A stretch of 64,000 nucleotides of DNA from positions 372,001-436,000 of the forward strand of contig WACJ01000402.1 of assembly GCA_008973525.1 (NCBI GenBank). The letters run 5' to 3'. The notes below the pieces were generated by a model, which did not search any database, was not told where the DNA came from, and saw only the letters and a program-made list of their open reading frames with translations. The translations under genes and the position numbers were made by a program. The stretch is from Stenopsyche tienmushanensis (taxonomy: Eukaryota; Arthropoda; Insecta; Trichoptera; Stenopsychidae). Below are positions 1 to 12,609 of the stretch, in pieces; positions within the stretch are counted from its first letter, which is position 1, and every line of letters begins with the position of its first letter.

Positions 1-12
1 TGCGCTAAGTTC

Positions 13-114
13 TCTTTGTCTCTGTCCGCCTCGGAGCTTCAATGCACAAGAGTGCTCTTTCTGAATAGTGAAGGTCAAAACGGATATTTCCGTAAGTACT
101 CACGAAAAGGTTAA
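13..114. repeat. piggyBac-type MITE family A, terminal fragment
   Basis: This terminal fragment recurs at 55828-55918 and, more decayed, at 58042-58105. The shared core includes GCTCTTTCTGAATAGTG followed by CGTAAGTACTC and a closing GGTTAA. The TTAA at 111-114 is the expected target site of piggyBac-type elements. The same core in reverse orientation (CAGAAAGAGTATTTT) lies near 25.55, 27.73 and 37.05 kb. The other half lies outside the window or is lost. Confidence 0.5.
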
Positions 115-2076
115 TGGATGACAGCCTGAACTTTGGCAGTCATGTCCAAACCCAAGATATGTTTCCTATCACCCAAAACCATACACAATATCGTAGATCA
201 ACACTGAGCAACATCTAAGGTCTTTTAGAAGCACTTATACCAAGTGGTCCTTTGAATAGAAATCAACATTTTTGGTGCTTTTACTGAGATGCTACTGTGA
301 TTCTGCATCCTCCGCTATTCGAGACATCTGCTAAAATTAAACGTTCCCCTATTTTTTTTTTTCAAAATAATCCAGAAGTAGCCTTCTCATGATGCTCAGT
401 ATAAGGATTATCTTCAATCGACAATCATCATCGCTTAAATTGCTCAAGTCAAAACTATTTCCAACGTCTTCTTAGCTTCTTTAACGCAAACTTTGTGGGA
501 AACTTGAATCGCCATATGCGGGCGCACTAATGTTATCAGCCATAATTGTGATTATAATCCTGTTTATTTCAATACATTTGTATATTTGGGCGACATCTAT
601 GAATACACATCAAACATCTGATATTATGTTTATTTATCGTTCGATACACTTCTGACACCACTGTAACGTAAGCTTTAATTAAACTGACCACGAATAAGAT
701 GTGTTAATATCACAAGACGGGGCCAAAAATACTATTTTTTCCATAGTGTTGAGTATAAAAAATTATAGTGATAGTAGAAGATAAAGATACAACATAACAG
801 ACCAGCATGCTAACACAGTGTCGATCCGCTTGAACATAGCATAATAGGTATTCCTTACCTGAAACAAAAAAATAATAATAATTACACAATTGCAGCAACT
901 CATTACATCCAATTCCCTAAGCATTTCCCGTCTAAAAACACATAAGAAAAAAAATCATCAGCATTGATCGCGAGAAAATATCCTAAGCCCATAAGAGCAT
1001 ACGCACAATTTGTGCACAGCGAGCACAAACACAATGGACGAGTTGTAAAGTTAATGTTCGCATTGTGCAAATATAATTTACAAGTAGCGGCCGTAAGAGT
1101 TAGCTATCCGAGAACAACAATTTGTTATCCATAAACGGAGGACTCAATCGGTAATTGTGTACTGTGAAATTATCATAAACGGTCCATTATTGGTCGCTAC
1201 CGGGCTTAACTTTGGGTATCAGAAGTACTCTTTAGCATAATAAGAACCGCGGGGATGACCACAATCCTGGCCTGACTCATTCTGTCCGAATAGGATTCTA
1301 ATTTGATAACTGTGTCAATGGTACAACAAAATTCCAAGGCCATAAACGAGATAACAGTTCCTGTATGACAATGTGCATACAGGAATAGCGTTACCTTGAC
1401 CTATTGTATAAGAAAATATATCATCATCATACAAGCAAGAAAAGAAAGAGGATATATATTAAATTGGATTCTTAACACCCACGCAAAGAAATCGCTGTCA
1501 AAGTCATTTGATGAATATATTATTACTGTAAATCTGTAAATCTATTTCAGATGACTAAGAACCGAAGACTAAATTAAACCGCTCTAAAAAAAACTTGATC
1601 TCACTTTGCAGCGAACATTAATCAAATTTTGTAAAGGTGTGGGGCATAGATAGAAGTTGGCAGCCCTTGATGTTCCCAAGGTTTCTACAAAACAAGCCAT
1701 ATTATAAATGAAGATAAAAACTCACCGGCGTTAAGTTCACAAAAAAACATAATTATCAAAGGACTCCCCTAAAATGTAAAGATGCGGTGCAAAAAGAAAG
1801 ACAGAAATAAGTGAGAAGGCGTCCCCTTTGATGAATTGATCCTGCGAAGAAATAAGGGTGCACCGGAAAGCAACAACGGCGATGAAAACCCTTAATGATT
1901 TAATACCCTCCACTTACAACCCTCGCAGCGAAAAATACTTCTACCGGTATGTTATATCGATATTATTAGGGAGACCCAATAATGTTCGCGTATTTTGAGA
2001 CCTTATACTACTATCCAGACACAGTGACGGAAACATCCCTGTAAGTTTTTTTTTTTGTAAAACTATTGCTAAACCA
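115..2076. other. AT-rich interval without recognised feature
   Basis: No open frame above about 62 codons and no recognisable domain or terminal repeat. I see only short poly-T/A runs and ordinary AT-rich sequence. Confidence 0.6.
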
Positions 2077-2480
2077 TTGATTCCAGAAATTTAAATGGGG
2101 CAATAGAAGCTTAAAGGATAAATCGAGCGCTGGAGGATCTTCGAATTTTGATTATTTGTTTATTACTAATATTATTTTGAATCGAAGAGTTAACGCAAAT
2201 TGGGATCTTATTGGGACCGTTTAAAATTCACCAGGTAAACGAATAGGATGGGTATTATGGGGTAGGATGGGTACCGCACGCCTTGATCGCCCTTTTGCAG
2301 CTTGATTTGTGCGCCTTCATAAAGGAAAATTGATACTGGATAAAATATGGCAATTAAACTGGGAAGTGTAAGCGCATCCTCCTTATTTAACGGACCTTGT
2401 CCTCAGAGAAAAACGATTCAAAAATGCAGCTGATATGAAAATGCATTTAAAAACGTTTTTTGCTTCTAAGCAGGAAAATG
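2077..2480 (+). pseudogene. mariner transposase relic, N- to C-terminal pieces
   Basis: A decayed mariner-family transposase, the cut-and-paste enzyme of the IS630/Tc1/mariner superfamily. From 2081 the plus strand reads FQKFKWGNRSLKDKSSAGG, matching the helix-turn-helix end of mariner proteins (F..F..GN.SL.D....G). Near 2250-2280 is a remnant of the WVP-type linker (frame broken). From 2381 the frame reads PYLTDLVLREKRFKNAADMK and then a FFASK motif, the usual mariner C-terminus. The whole span is about 400 bp where an intact gene is about 1 kb, so the catalytic middle is largely deleted and frames shift between pieces. The same lineage recurs at 37.7-38.06 kb. Inactive. Confidence 0.65.
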
Positions 2481-3662
2481 AAGTAATCGTATCCCAATTT
2501 CTCCCAGGAAGTATTGTATATGTTTAATAACGAAAACGAATAATATTAGATAAGCAGAGATCACCACATCTAGTTCTTCTGCGGATTGCACTCAACATCT
2601 CCAGGAAGTGCACTAATTGAGCAGATCAGACAATCGAAGCACGCACGAATCCGCAGACGATTTCCCCATTAAATCCAGGATTTCCTGTCATACCGAAAGT
2701 TATTATTTTACAGAATCTCATTTTCGAACTATTGAATTACACGAGCGCTTCTCGAGTGTCTCGTAAATTAATATGCCTGCCATAAAAGTCGCCAGTTGAA
2801 GACCTTCCTCCAGCAGCAGCACCTGTAACCGCAACATGGCGCACCTAGCCAATACTAATTTGGCAATTAAGAAAAGCCAATACAGTCAATAATGGAGTGC
2901 GATAAAAAACGTTCCATTTTATAAGGACGATGTCGAATTTCGAAAACAAAATTGATGGAGTACGCCGCACTGCAAAAAGAGGTATGAAGCAATTCGGAAT
3001 GATGTATGATATTTAATATTAGGCATGACTCATGTGGCGAACGTGCATTGGGTTATGAGCCAATTTTTCACAATGTTTTTTCGACACTTTCAGTTTTGTA
3101 TTGTTAAAAGTCGGAATAGCGGTTTTCAACTTGTTGCTTTGGAAGCCCCGAAATGTGGATTATATCCAATTGTTGCTCACTTTTCAGCAAACCTCTTTTA
3201 TAACCCCTTGGCTGCCATGGTGTTTTTTGATAAACAGAAAGTTGTTACATTTCTCGCTGTTTCATACGTTCCAAAAAAATCAAAAGTTGTTATTCCATTT
3301 TCAACAAATCGAAGTTGTTAGAGAAGCCCAAAAGCCACAGGTAATCTTATTTTACAAAACACAAGGGAGGTGTCGACGTTATAGAGCAGATGCTTGGGGA
3401 GTAAATATATAAACGACAGACTAATGCCCGGTGCACACGAGGCTGGTTTTTTCGTGGACGTGTTTTTTTTGTGTATAAGGTTTGTGTTTGTATGTTTAAA
3501 AGATGAACATAGAAATAAATATGTTAGAAATGGTCATACAGAATTGGCCGGGTGAACAACAAGCTTCAAAGAAAATTCTGATTTGTATGTAAGAAATGCA
3601 AGGAACCAGTTTGTCAAGAGCATAGCCAGCCATTTTAAAAAAATAATATAAGTCTAGCCAGT
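2481..3662. other. unclassified, partly T-rich
   Basis: 3020-3412 is T-rich and holds two overlapping plus-strand frames (98 and 103 codons; 3025 has an ATG). Their composition looks like low-complexity drift and I recognise no family. Nothing else is seen. Confidence 0.4.
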
Positions 3663-3742
3663 CATCAACGGACCAATAGCGATAATTGTTTGCAGTCCTC
3701 GCTAATTTCACAATTAACGATATATCGTATCTTAGCACTTTT
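3663..3742 (+). repeat. MITE family B fragment (right part)
   Basis: Nearly the same sequence as 15307-15382, sharing GCGATAATTGTTTGCAGTCC and CGATATATCGTAT. At 15 kb it leads to a terminal GGGTTAA. Here the end has decayed to TTTAGGTTTAA. Confidence 0.55.
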
Positions 3743-4539
3743 AGGTTTAAATTGCATTTCCGTAAGAGCCGATCATTTTCAATACAAATCTTTCCAATGT
3801 CATTTTGGACAGGACGAGAAGAAGCAATCATAGCAGAGAAGGGGATAATAAAGGGACAAAGATAATAATTTGTTTAAGAAGTTACAATATCATTAATTAC
3901 GAAACGAGGGTTGCTTGGACATTTTTCGAGTCTTACAAGGAAGCAATTAAGCGACCGGGTGCGTCAAGCTGGTTCAATGTGAAATCTTATCGAAACGATC
4001 ATGATAAATAACATAGCAGAAAACATAATTTTATACAAAAATTCAATAAGCCGATTAGACAGCAATCGCTCCGAGTCCATAAGTACCGGTCTTGGACCCC
4101 ATAATACCACATTCACAACCTACAATTGACAATTTTCCACCCGATATATTATGCAAACGCGTATTACTCTAAATTACGCCATTATGTTAAAACCGATAAT
4201 TTAATTGCATTAAGCCGGCACATCGCAATACAAATCGATCCAGATTCAGATCAGACGTCCATTATGAAATATAATTGATAATGGCGCGGCGAGTTATGTT
4301 CAAATCGATATGAAAGCGCGTTTGAGAAGCTCTGTTCGAAGATCTTTTTCAGCCGCTTTCCCTCGTATTTTATAGCACCAGTTTGCAGCGAAATAATTTG
4401 AAAACTTTCCTGGTTAGCGTCGAGTTTGAATATAAGAAATTTGTTTCATTGGGGATGATATTTTTTTAACAAATGCGATAAAATAGATACGTCTTTGAAA
4501 ACTGTATCAAAATGAAATATTCATCATATCAGGAGGACT
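3743..4539. other. no recognised feature
   Basis: AT-rich. A 68-codon plus frame (3805-4011) has no recognisable features. No terminal repeats or domains are seen. Confidence 0.5.
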
Positions 4540-5125
4540 AAAAAATATTCGCGAATTTTATGAAGGATCAATAAATCCTTGTATTGAATAGTGAGATGGA
4601 GACATTTCTGTAGTCGTGGCACCAGCTTTTGTATGCCAATGTCACAGACCTCCATTCTAGCCTCTAGACAAGCATTCTGGGTACCCATCTCGCACACAAC
4701 TTCTTGTAACAGTTTTTTCGACACAAAATCGTCAAGGATACTTAAAGAAATATCAGGAAATTTATCGTGAATGTCGTCAAGCGTCTCACGGCGGTCATTT
4801 CGCACTTGTTCTTCAATTTATTGCATAAGTTGTCACAATGTATTGCAATGTTTGATGGTCTCTCACTCCTTGCCTCGTCGTGAAGATCAGTACGGCCTTC
4901 TCTGAATAACCTGACCCACTTCGTGACACGTTATCGACTCATCACATCACTACCGTAAACTTTCATGAGCTTCCGATGGATATTTACAGTGGTATCATTC
5001 CGTAAATTCAATAATCGGATAACTGCGTGGCTCTTATACAAATGGGAGATAGCAGGGGCGCGCGACGATCTATCCATCGGAAGAATTTACTGTAACTAAA
5101 TAAAATGGACGACAAACGCGCGAAA
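4540..5125 (-). pseudogene. mariner family M1, internally deleted copy
   Basis: Read on the minus strand from about 5125, this matches the leader and helix-turn-helix part of the copy at 16.1 kb: TTACAGTAAATTCTTCCGATGG, then a broken frame containing VTKWVRLFREGRTDLHDEAR. It continues in an open frame (4524-4805) with VRNDRRETLDDIHDKFPDIS, the second DNA-binding domain. That runs directly into CDIGIQKLVPRLQKCLHL, the extreme C-terminus. The catalytic DDE/D core between these is missing, so this is a deletion derivative. Stops and frameshifts interrupt the N-terminal part. Other members: 6330, 16106 and 33549. Confidence 0.7.
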
Positions 5126-6329
5126 TAAACAAACTGATTTCAACAGCTCTGTTTTCAATCCAAAAAAAAATCCCCGCCATCAGGAGTTATCCAAAAAAGA
5201 TGTCTACACCCAAAAAAATACTATTTGGGGCGTAATTTGGGCAAATGAAATCATTGGGCCACATTTGCACACACTCGAGAAAATTTGATAAAACAATATG
5301 ACACATAGTACACATTATTTATGTCGCATCTCAGTACTAATCGAGATTTTTTGCAATGATGAAAGTGTGTCAAGATGGGCAGGAATACATATAGGTGTTG
5401 ATATTTCTTATTGATATTATAATAAATGTCATTGTATCGTGTTAATTGAGTATTACATCACAGACATTCGATTAGCATTTCATTAACGGGTTGTTTAAAT
5501 AAAGAGGGGCGTTTCAAAGTTCACCTGCTGCGGCATATAGATTGACATTTTACCCCCCGCGATGGGTTTTTTTCCATATTGACATTCAGAAAAAGCCGTT
5601 TCCGACAGGTCGTTCTACGAATCACTTTTATTATGCTCAGAAGTGTTAAACATGACCCGGGGGTTGAACGCTTTGTTCTATAATAAGTTGCCTAATGGGG
5701 GATTGGCGTGACCGGTGATCGACACACTGAAGCTTTATAATTTTCAGCTCGATTTCAGACACATTCATGTGAAAAAGTCGCATCGAGATGTTCGATGCAT
5801 TTGAAAGGTTTGATGCCATTTTCGTCATAGTGACGCAATGGCTAACATTTGCGCGACGTTATAAATAGAGCGCGTACGGAAATAGAAAATGTGGGCGCGA
5901 CTCACCCTTTGGCGACGGAAAAATCAGGGACGAGTCTTGAATTTTTTATTATGTCGAAATCGTAAAAAAAATCTCACCCTAATGACGATAATTCGCCACA
6001 GTCTATTTTCGTCGACATTTGATACCACCCCCGCCGCGGAGGCCTTCATTTTCTGCTAGCTTATTTGGTGTGTTGTTCATTTTCGAATGGAAGATTTGCA
6101 AGATTGATATCTCTGTACATTTGAAACGCTTTTTGCAAAGAGGCTCTGCTACGATTCGATGAACATATTTCGGTTGATTGAAGAAGTCGAAATTCAATAG
6201 CTCGTATTCGGCAGTTTGCCTCGCTTTTCTGGATTGATTATAAATGTAAATGCTCCAATAGTCACTAGGAATTGACACCCTAATACGAAACAGATTTTCC
6301 TACACTCGTAAAGATTTATATTTTATGTA
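5126..6329. other. no recognised feature
   Basis: Only short antisense frames (60 and 91 codons) without domains. 5520-5880 is slightly GC-richer. No repeat ends found. Confidence 0.5.
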
Positions 6330-7021
6330 TCGGGCGTGTAAGAGGGGTCTTGGCGGTCGGTTTGTTTGGTTCCGAGTGTTTGTCGGCCATTTTGTTCAGT
6401 CACAGTAAATTCTTCCGATAGAGAGGTCGTCATGCGCTCCCGTCTGAGCGAAATCCGCGCGGTTATCCGTTTTTAGACTTTGTAGAACAATACCACTGCG
6501 AATATCCATCGGAAGCTCGTGGAAGCTTGTGGTAATGATGTGATGAATCGACAACGTGTCACGAATTAGGTTAGTACTGATTCTCACGACGAGGTAAGGA
6601 ATGGGAGACCATCAGTCATTTCGGACGAACTAGTGATGAACTAACTACCGTGTGACGCTTGAAGATCTTCACAAAGAATTTCCTGACAATTTGGTTACAA
6701 GAAGTTGTGTGCGAGATGAGTGCCCAGAATGATCACATGCTGAATTTTTGGATCGTTTTGCACAGGAGGGAGAAGCCTTTCTGGACTCTATCATTACAAA
6801 AGATAAGACATCCCAGAATCTAAAAGACAATCTAAAAAGAGCTGTCAGCAAAGATCTATGACACTGGCATACAAAAGCTGATACACCGACTACAGAAATG
6901 TCTCGATCTCGACGGCGATTCCGTTGAAAAATATTTTAATATGTATGTGAAATATCCTGTGAATTTCAATTAAATACAAGCATTTTTCGACGTAATCGTA
7001 CTTTCTGGATGACCCATCGTA
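6330..7021 (+). pseudogene. mariner family M1, full-span decayed copy
   Basis: The copy runs from the leader (GGCCATTTTGTTCAGTCACAG, near 6388) through the helix-turn-helix region (SEIRAVIRF, stop, NNTTANIHRKL). Later it reads KKLCAR, stop, VP and then EGEAFLDSIITKD, a mariner catalytic-region motif. It continues to a C-terminus (HWHTKADTP frame) equivalent to that at 4.6 kb. Stops, frameshifts and at least one large internal deletion make it inactive. The right end near 7000-7021 (CTTTCTGGATGACCC) is the reverse complement of the left end of the 16.1-kb copy (GGTCATATAGAAAG), which identifies the terminal inverted repeat. Confidence 0.7.
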
Positions 7022-7067
7022 TTAACAATTTTCGAAATCTGAATTATATTGTACATACCGGTTTAAA

Positions 7068-7222
7068 ATTAAAGCCTACAAAGCTGACTTTTTGTCTACA
7101 AGTAGTTTACGTTAATTTTCTGTGAATAAATGTCATCTACTTTCGGTACAAGGTGGCTAGGGCTTCGGTAGACGTGGCTAAAGTTGAAGTGCAGGAACTT
7201 GATTGAAGTATTGCAATTTTCG
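7068..7222 (-). repeat. unclassified repeat R1, copy A
   Basis: The reverse complement of copy B (10114-10268) and of copy C (30982-32150, split by a hAT element). Shared motifs on its own strand include TTTAGCCACRTCTACCGAAG, ATCGAAAGTAGACRACGTTT and AAATTACTTGTAGACAAAAA. No coding content or obvious inverted termini, so it may be the tail of a larger element. Confidence 0.65.
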
Positions 7223-8854
7223 AAGCATTGATTTTTTTAGCTTACAATATCAAAAAAATAATTGAAAAATAATCAATCTCCCGTACTTTTTTGCTTCATA
7301 CAGTGATATTGCGAGCGTATGCACGGTTATGTATATGTTGATGAAGTTGTGATTTGCGTTCGTGCGTACAAAGCGTGTGAGATTCAGTTGGTATGGCCGC
7401 TCTGGTTACATTTATGATAAACGATTTTCAGCTAGGTCATGTAATTCAAAGTGCCCAAATCTTGACCCAAGAAAAATAGGAGGTCAAACAGTGCGGTATT
7501 GTGCAAAAATTGAATTGGCAGCAAATCAAATTAGAAGTTAAAGGTCGATAAAGCAGGATACTGTAACGGCAAATGTTAACAATCAATTGAAATTGGTCTA
7601 TTAATAAAATTCATAGAATGGCGAAAATTTCCCATGAACTACCGACGCCGAAGTAGGAAATTAAAGGCAACAAAGCAATTTAACCGTCAAAACAGTGTCA
7701 AGATCGCATCGATTAAGACTCCATCATTACCAAGCATCAAAAGCGCAACGAAAAGGTTGTTCATTACATTAAGACTAGCTTTACGGCATTGTTTACATGA
7801 TAATGGCTCAAATCAACAAACTGGTCTTCAACAACACAAAGAAAAATACCTAAAACAAAGCATCAATACAATAATGGCTCGCGTTACATTATAATTGCCA
7901 GCCACATTCACATGGCTCCACATTGTGTCCTGGCTGCTCTGATACCGACGCTGCCTACAAAAAATTGTCTTCCTGTATTTCGCCATCAAGCAACAATGAT
8001 TCTTTACAATACATCAGGCTCTAATCAAAATCGACCTTATTTTTTCGAGAGGCATTATGCAATCGATCGAGTCTGACGATAGAAAATTAATGGCACCGCA
8101 AAGTCTATATCTAAAAGACATTTGAAAAGAGTCCAACGGACGATGATGGGCCAATTCTGAATACATAACTTTCACTGCAGATGTTGGACTGAATTGAATG
8201 ATCTTTTATCAATGTGAAACGAGCCACTGTCCAAGCCAAATCATGATTTTGCTATAGGAAATGCACACGTTTTTTCCCCGTCTATGCGTCGGTGTTGTAA
8301 AATAGGCTTAATAGGACGTACAGTTGTAAAATTACGGCTCTAAAAATGGAAAACAATGGAGCTGCAAGCTCGCTTTGGAAGGAATGGCCACAAAATATCT
8401 GTCTTCAGATGAAGATAATCTCTTGTTTACGAGGAACAAGGTTCAACCAGGAGCTGCTTGTACAGAACTATAAACCTCTGCAGATATAATATTATTTCAT
8501 TTTTGACAGGTGTGTTTCCGAACATATTTTTAAAGCAACGATTTGCCTCTAACAGTGGTTTTCAAACGTCCTATTAGCAATACAAATTGACAAACTAAAA
8601 TACATTTGCGTTTATATCGGTAGTGCCAAAAATATGTGCCGTTTTTACACTTCTGTCCAGAAAAGCAGTAAAAAATTAATTTTTAAATGGTTTTTTTGCT
8701 ATACGCTTAAAAACATACATTTTTCAACTTATTCTGACCAGTCTTGCCGCCTGGACGTGTATAACTTTCGGAGAAAAAAACGAATATTGTGTGCTATCAT
8801 TAGTTTTTTATTTATTTATATACAAGCTTCATATGTGCGGCGACGGTCCTAATA
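7223..8854. other. no recognised feature
   Basis: An 86-codon plus frame (7634-7894) and a 72-codon one (8634-8852) carry no recognisable motif. The sequence is otherwise AT-rich and featureless. Confidence 0.5.
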
Positions 8855-8967
8855 AATAAGTGGATTTGTACGAATGATAAGTGGCGGACATGCAAATATA
8901 GCATCACAAGCAAAAGCGTAGCAAGTTTATGATGATTTTAAAATTAGCTCACTACTCAAAGAGTTAA
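8855..8967 (+). repeat. piggyBac-type MITE family A, right half
   Basis: Matches the right half of the intact MITE at 25.5 kb: AAGTGGATTTGTACGAATGA, GGCGGACATGCAAATATAGC and AGCTCACTACTCAAAGAGTTAA, ending in TTAA at 8964-8967. The left half is absent. Confidence 0.6.
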
Positions 8968-10113
8968 CATGCACAGCCCAACGAGCTTTTTTCCGAAAAA
9001 TGGAAGAATTACTGGGATGACTAATAAAGTCTGGCAAAACTACCTGAGTGTCTGATTGATGACGACGATTAAAGTGTTGTAAGTAATGCCCAAGTGACAT
9101 GGGCTTACAGGGTAAACACAACATGCAACATGAAAATTACATTATAGAAAAACTACCAAGAATAACATGGGAGATATTCGATAAGGACTTTGCCCTGTAC
9201 TAGGCTTCATCAAACTGATGATGCTGATGTCTATTGATTTCCTAGCATTCTGCTGTTATTTTCAGTGACATCCAGATTAGAGATCTGTCTTAGATGTCGA
9301 CATACTACCAACATCACCTCGTTGGTCTTTTACCATGCATGATATGCCAAAAGAGAACAATGCAAGTGTATGATATGATTTAATACGTCAGGCCAGCAAA
9401 GCGTATAACTCGTCACGAAATTCATAGCCGAATCCATTGCACAATCCGCCATCAACTTAATCCGAGAAAACTAACGTCGAGAAGTTTTGCATTTGGCAGC
9501 AATATCCGGTTCCGCGAAGAGTTTCCATTTCGAAGGTGAGATCGTCCGAATTGGGTCGCTTCAGGAGTTACGCAAAGATTCTGGACAAGAACGGCAATTA
9601 ACAACAGCGCATTATATAACGTCGTTTAATTAGCGTTGCGCTTCACATTATAGCAATACTTGTTTTTAAAAACAACCATCATCAACTGGGTCATCTCATG
9701 CTTAATTCAGATTTGGTGTTTTGTCTTCGGAAAATCTTGATAATCGAAACAAAAAAAATAATGAAATCCTATTTCGACATCCATTCGAATTGTACATAAT
9801 TAATATTTCATGTCAACATCAAAATGGTTTTGTACGCCGAGAAGATTTATGCTAAAGTGGCATTTTAACGGCCATAACTCCGTTTTATGATTCGTATTCG
9901 ATTGGTCATTTACGATTATGGATGCGTTTGATTGATGAGGGTTTTTAACTACCAAATTCTGAGAAGACCGTCTCTCGTACAGAATCGAATTCCAAAACGT
10001 TGAGCAAATTCTGAGGATAGACACAATGTCGTCATCGAAGAAAAGCGAAATTTTAATCAACAGCATTAAAATAAATATTTAATAATATTATATGTACTTG
10101 ACATTGCATGCTT
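8968..10113. other. no recognised feature
   Basis: Small frames only (65 and 88 codons, both minus). No domain or repeat end recognised. Confidence 0.5.
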
Positions 10114-10268
10114 GGAAAGTTGTAATACTTCAACCAAGTTCCCGCGCTATAACTTTAGCCACATCTACCGAAGCCCAAGCCAAATTGTATCGAAAGTAGA
10201 CAACGTTTATTTAACGAAAATTAAGGTAAATTACTTGTAGACAAAAAGGCGGCTTTATACAATTATTC
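10114..10268 (+). repeat. unclassified repeat R1, copy B
   Basis: An uninterrupted copy of R1. It contains TTTAGCCACATCTACCGAAG, the position at which the 31-kb copy carries a hAT insertion, and so shows the empty-site arrangement. Confidence 0.65.
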
Positions 10269-10825
10269 ATGTTTCGGAATTTGATATTAATGTCCGCAAC
10301 GTTTAAAATTTGGCAGACGTTAACATTCTTAATTTACATTGTAAAAAGACTGACCGAATCAAAAATTATCTTGGTAGAATTGGGTGCAAAATCATTGTGT
10401 GGAGATTTAAAAACGTGCATGTATGCTTCAGTTGATTCAACCGACCCTGATGCTGTTTTTAGAGAAAAATAAAAAAAGTAAGAACGAAATCTATCCATCA
10501 ATACATTCACTCAGGCCACCCAAATCCTTAATTTCCAAAACTAAATGTGAAATCGAGATATTATTTTAGTACACACTAAAAGTAGCATCGAGTCACTGAC
10601 GGATTTATTGTCTTTGAACCTTTTTTATCGCACTTGATTCCCTAATCCTCAAAATATACTTAATATCTATTAAACAACGTTTTTTAAAGTTATTTTGAGA
10701 CAGTTATCTAGGAGTTATGTACGAATATTGTGGCGCAATCACATACGCAGCGATATATCGCCGTTGGCACTTTTTAAACATCCTTTGATTAAAAATATGA
10801 GTTAAACATAGATGCTATATCTGCA
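10269..10825. other. no recognised feature
   Basis: AT-rich. One 67-codon plus frame (10269-10472) without recognisable motif. Confidence 0.5.
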
Positions 10826-10922
10826 AGATAAGTGTATTTGTACGGATGATAAGTGGCGGACATACAAATATAGCATCTAAGTTTATGATGATTTAAAATT
10901 AGCTCACTACTCAAAGGGTTAA
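10826..10922 (+). repeat. piggyBac-type MITE family A, right half
   Basis: Close to the 8.9-kb copy (TGATAAGTGGCGGACATACA, AGCTCACTACTCAAAGGGTT) and ends in TTAA at 10919-10922. The right terminal motif CTCAAAGGGTTAA is better preserved here. Confidence 0.65.
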
Positions 10923-12244
10923 GCCTTCGTTTCCGCGTAGATATGCATGCATAAATGACAAGTAATGTATTTGACCCTATGCGCAGTTATAGTGTTTATT
11001 TTATTGCAGTTCCCGTTACACTATCTGCCTAGCAAGTAGTCAAAACATCATGCAATTTTGTGCAATACAACATATCTGACCAAGAACCGAAGACAGCTCC
11101 GACAAATGCTAGCATTCGGCAATAAATACATACATATATGTTGTGGTAAATGATCTACCACGCCCTTTTTCGCCATATGCTCGGTTTGCCATTTTTGGAA
11201 ATCGTGCTCAAAGTAGGGAAGTCAAGCACATCAAACAGGTCCACCATTTCAAAAGCCAACTGACAGTCATCCGTTATGCATTGACCACGCTAATGGAGAC
11301 AGAATGGCACCTGAAGACCTGGATGTATACATACGAAGGGTTCAAAAGGCACGAAAGCATATTCGACCTTTTGAATAATTTGCACGCGATCCAATCGCTT
11401 TCACGACCGGATAGCGGGCGTTTGTCTTCGCCGAAAGTGGAACCATTAGACCACTTTGCTCGAAATAAAAAAAAAACTCAAGCAAAATCCACATCCCAAT
11501 AAAGCATAACCTTCTACGAATTAGCATCGATTGACACGTAGTCGAATAGAAAAGCGATTAATCGGCCGTGCAAACAGAACTTTCACCCCGTACGTGTGAT
11601 AAACGACGCAGTCTCGAGCTGTTATCTCAGTATCGATAATTTCAAAACATCGATTCTTCGTTTAACGCGATAAAAATAAGCCATACAATGTGCATTCTGA
11701 GGCGAAAACTAATATACCAGTGCGTGACGAGCAACTTTGCAGTGGAAGAAAAGGGAGCCGATAAGCTCCAAGCAAACACTTACGATCAAAACGAGTATAC
11801 ATATTGATAATAATGTGGCTAGCTACTTATCTGAACAAACATAAACTACTGGAAACATCGTGGTATAGTAATTACGGAATAATTTCTGAGCCGTTGTAAT
11901 AATTTCATAATATTCTTCCCCGGGCTGAAGTTACAGTGTCAGTTCTATGAAAGGGGTTGGTAAATAGATTACAGCCAATTTGATCCAATCTGAGTTCGAT
12001 CACAGCTTTGATATTATTTATAAATGCATTTAGGCTCTAAATACACCAACGTTGTATATTCACAAGTTAATTACCCTTTTGATGAGTACAGTCGCGTATT
12101 TGCAATCGAATTCTTACACGCTGAGTTTGGAGAGACAATTGTGAATGGGAGACAGAGACGATAACCCAAATTTATCGATTTCAAGTGTATTGTTTATGTT
12201 TAAGCGAATAAATCAACAAAGATAATATGCTATCAACAATGTTT
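10923..12244. other. no recognised feature
   Basis: Holds an open plus frame of 119 codons (11143-11502) that lacks an ATG until well inside and resembles no family I know. The rest is AT-rich. Confidence 0.4.
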
Positions 12245-12375
12245 GACAAGATTGACTCATGCTGAGCGGTGCTGAGAGATAAATGGATTTGTATGGACGG
12301 TAATCGGTATACATACGAATATCGCGTCTATGCTTACGTAATTTTAAAATTAACTCATTACCAAAAGGCTATGAT
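12245..12375 (+). repeat. degenerate MITE family A right half
   Basis: Recognisable but decayed: GATAAATGGATTTGTATGGA, CATACGAATATCGCGTCTAT and TTAACTCATTACCAAAAGGC. The terminal TTAA is lost. Confidence 0.5.
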
Positions 12376-12601
12376 TCACTATGAAATTGGACTCCGAATA
12401 ATACAGAAAGCCTTTTCCTTTTCAAAAAAAAATTGTATAGTCTTCAAAAATCATCCAAACTCCCTATCCAAATGGTATTCAGTTGAAAATTGGCATATAG
12501 ATAGTGAGATAAATAAGAAGTTCATTTTTAATGTGCATAAAACCCAATATTCACACAATGTTAGGCAATTTTTTATGACCACAATTGAATCATATTGATG
12601 C

Positions 12602-12609
12602 GTCAGATG
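12602..12609. repeat. target-site duplication of hAT copy 1 (left)
   Basis: GTCAGATG, repeated exactly at 13520-13527. A perfect 8-bp duplication is the hallmark of hAT insertion. Confidence 0.85.

Noticed and set aside
11143..11502. 119-codon open plus frame
   Set aside because: Begins at GTG, has no ATG until well inside, and matches no family I recognise; left as unassigned sequence.
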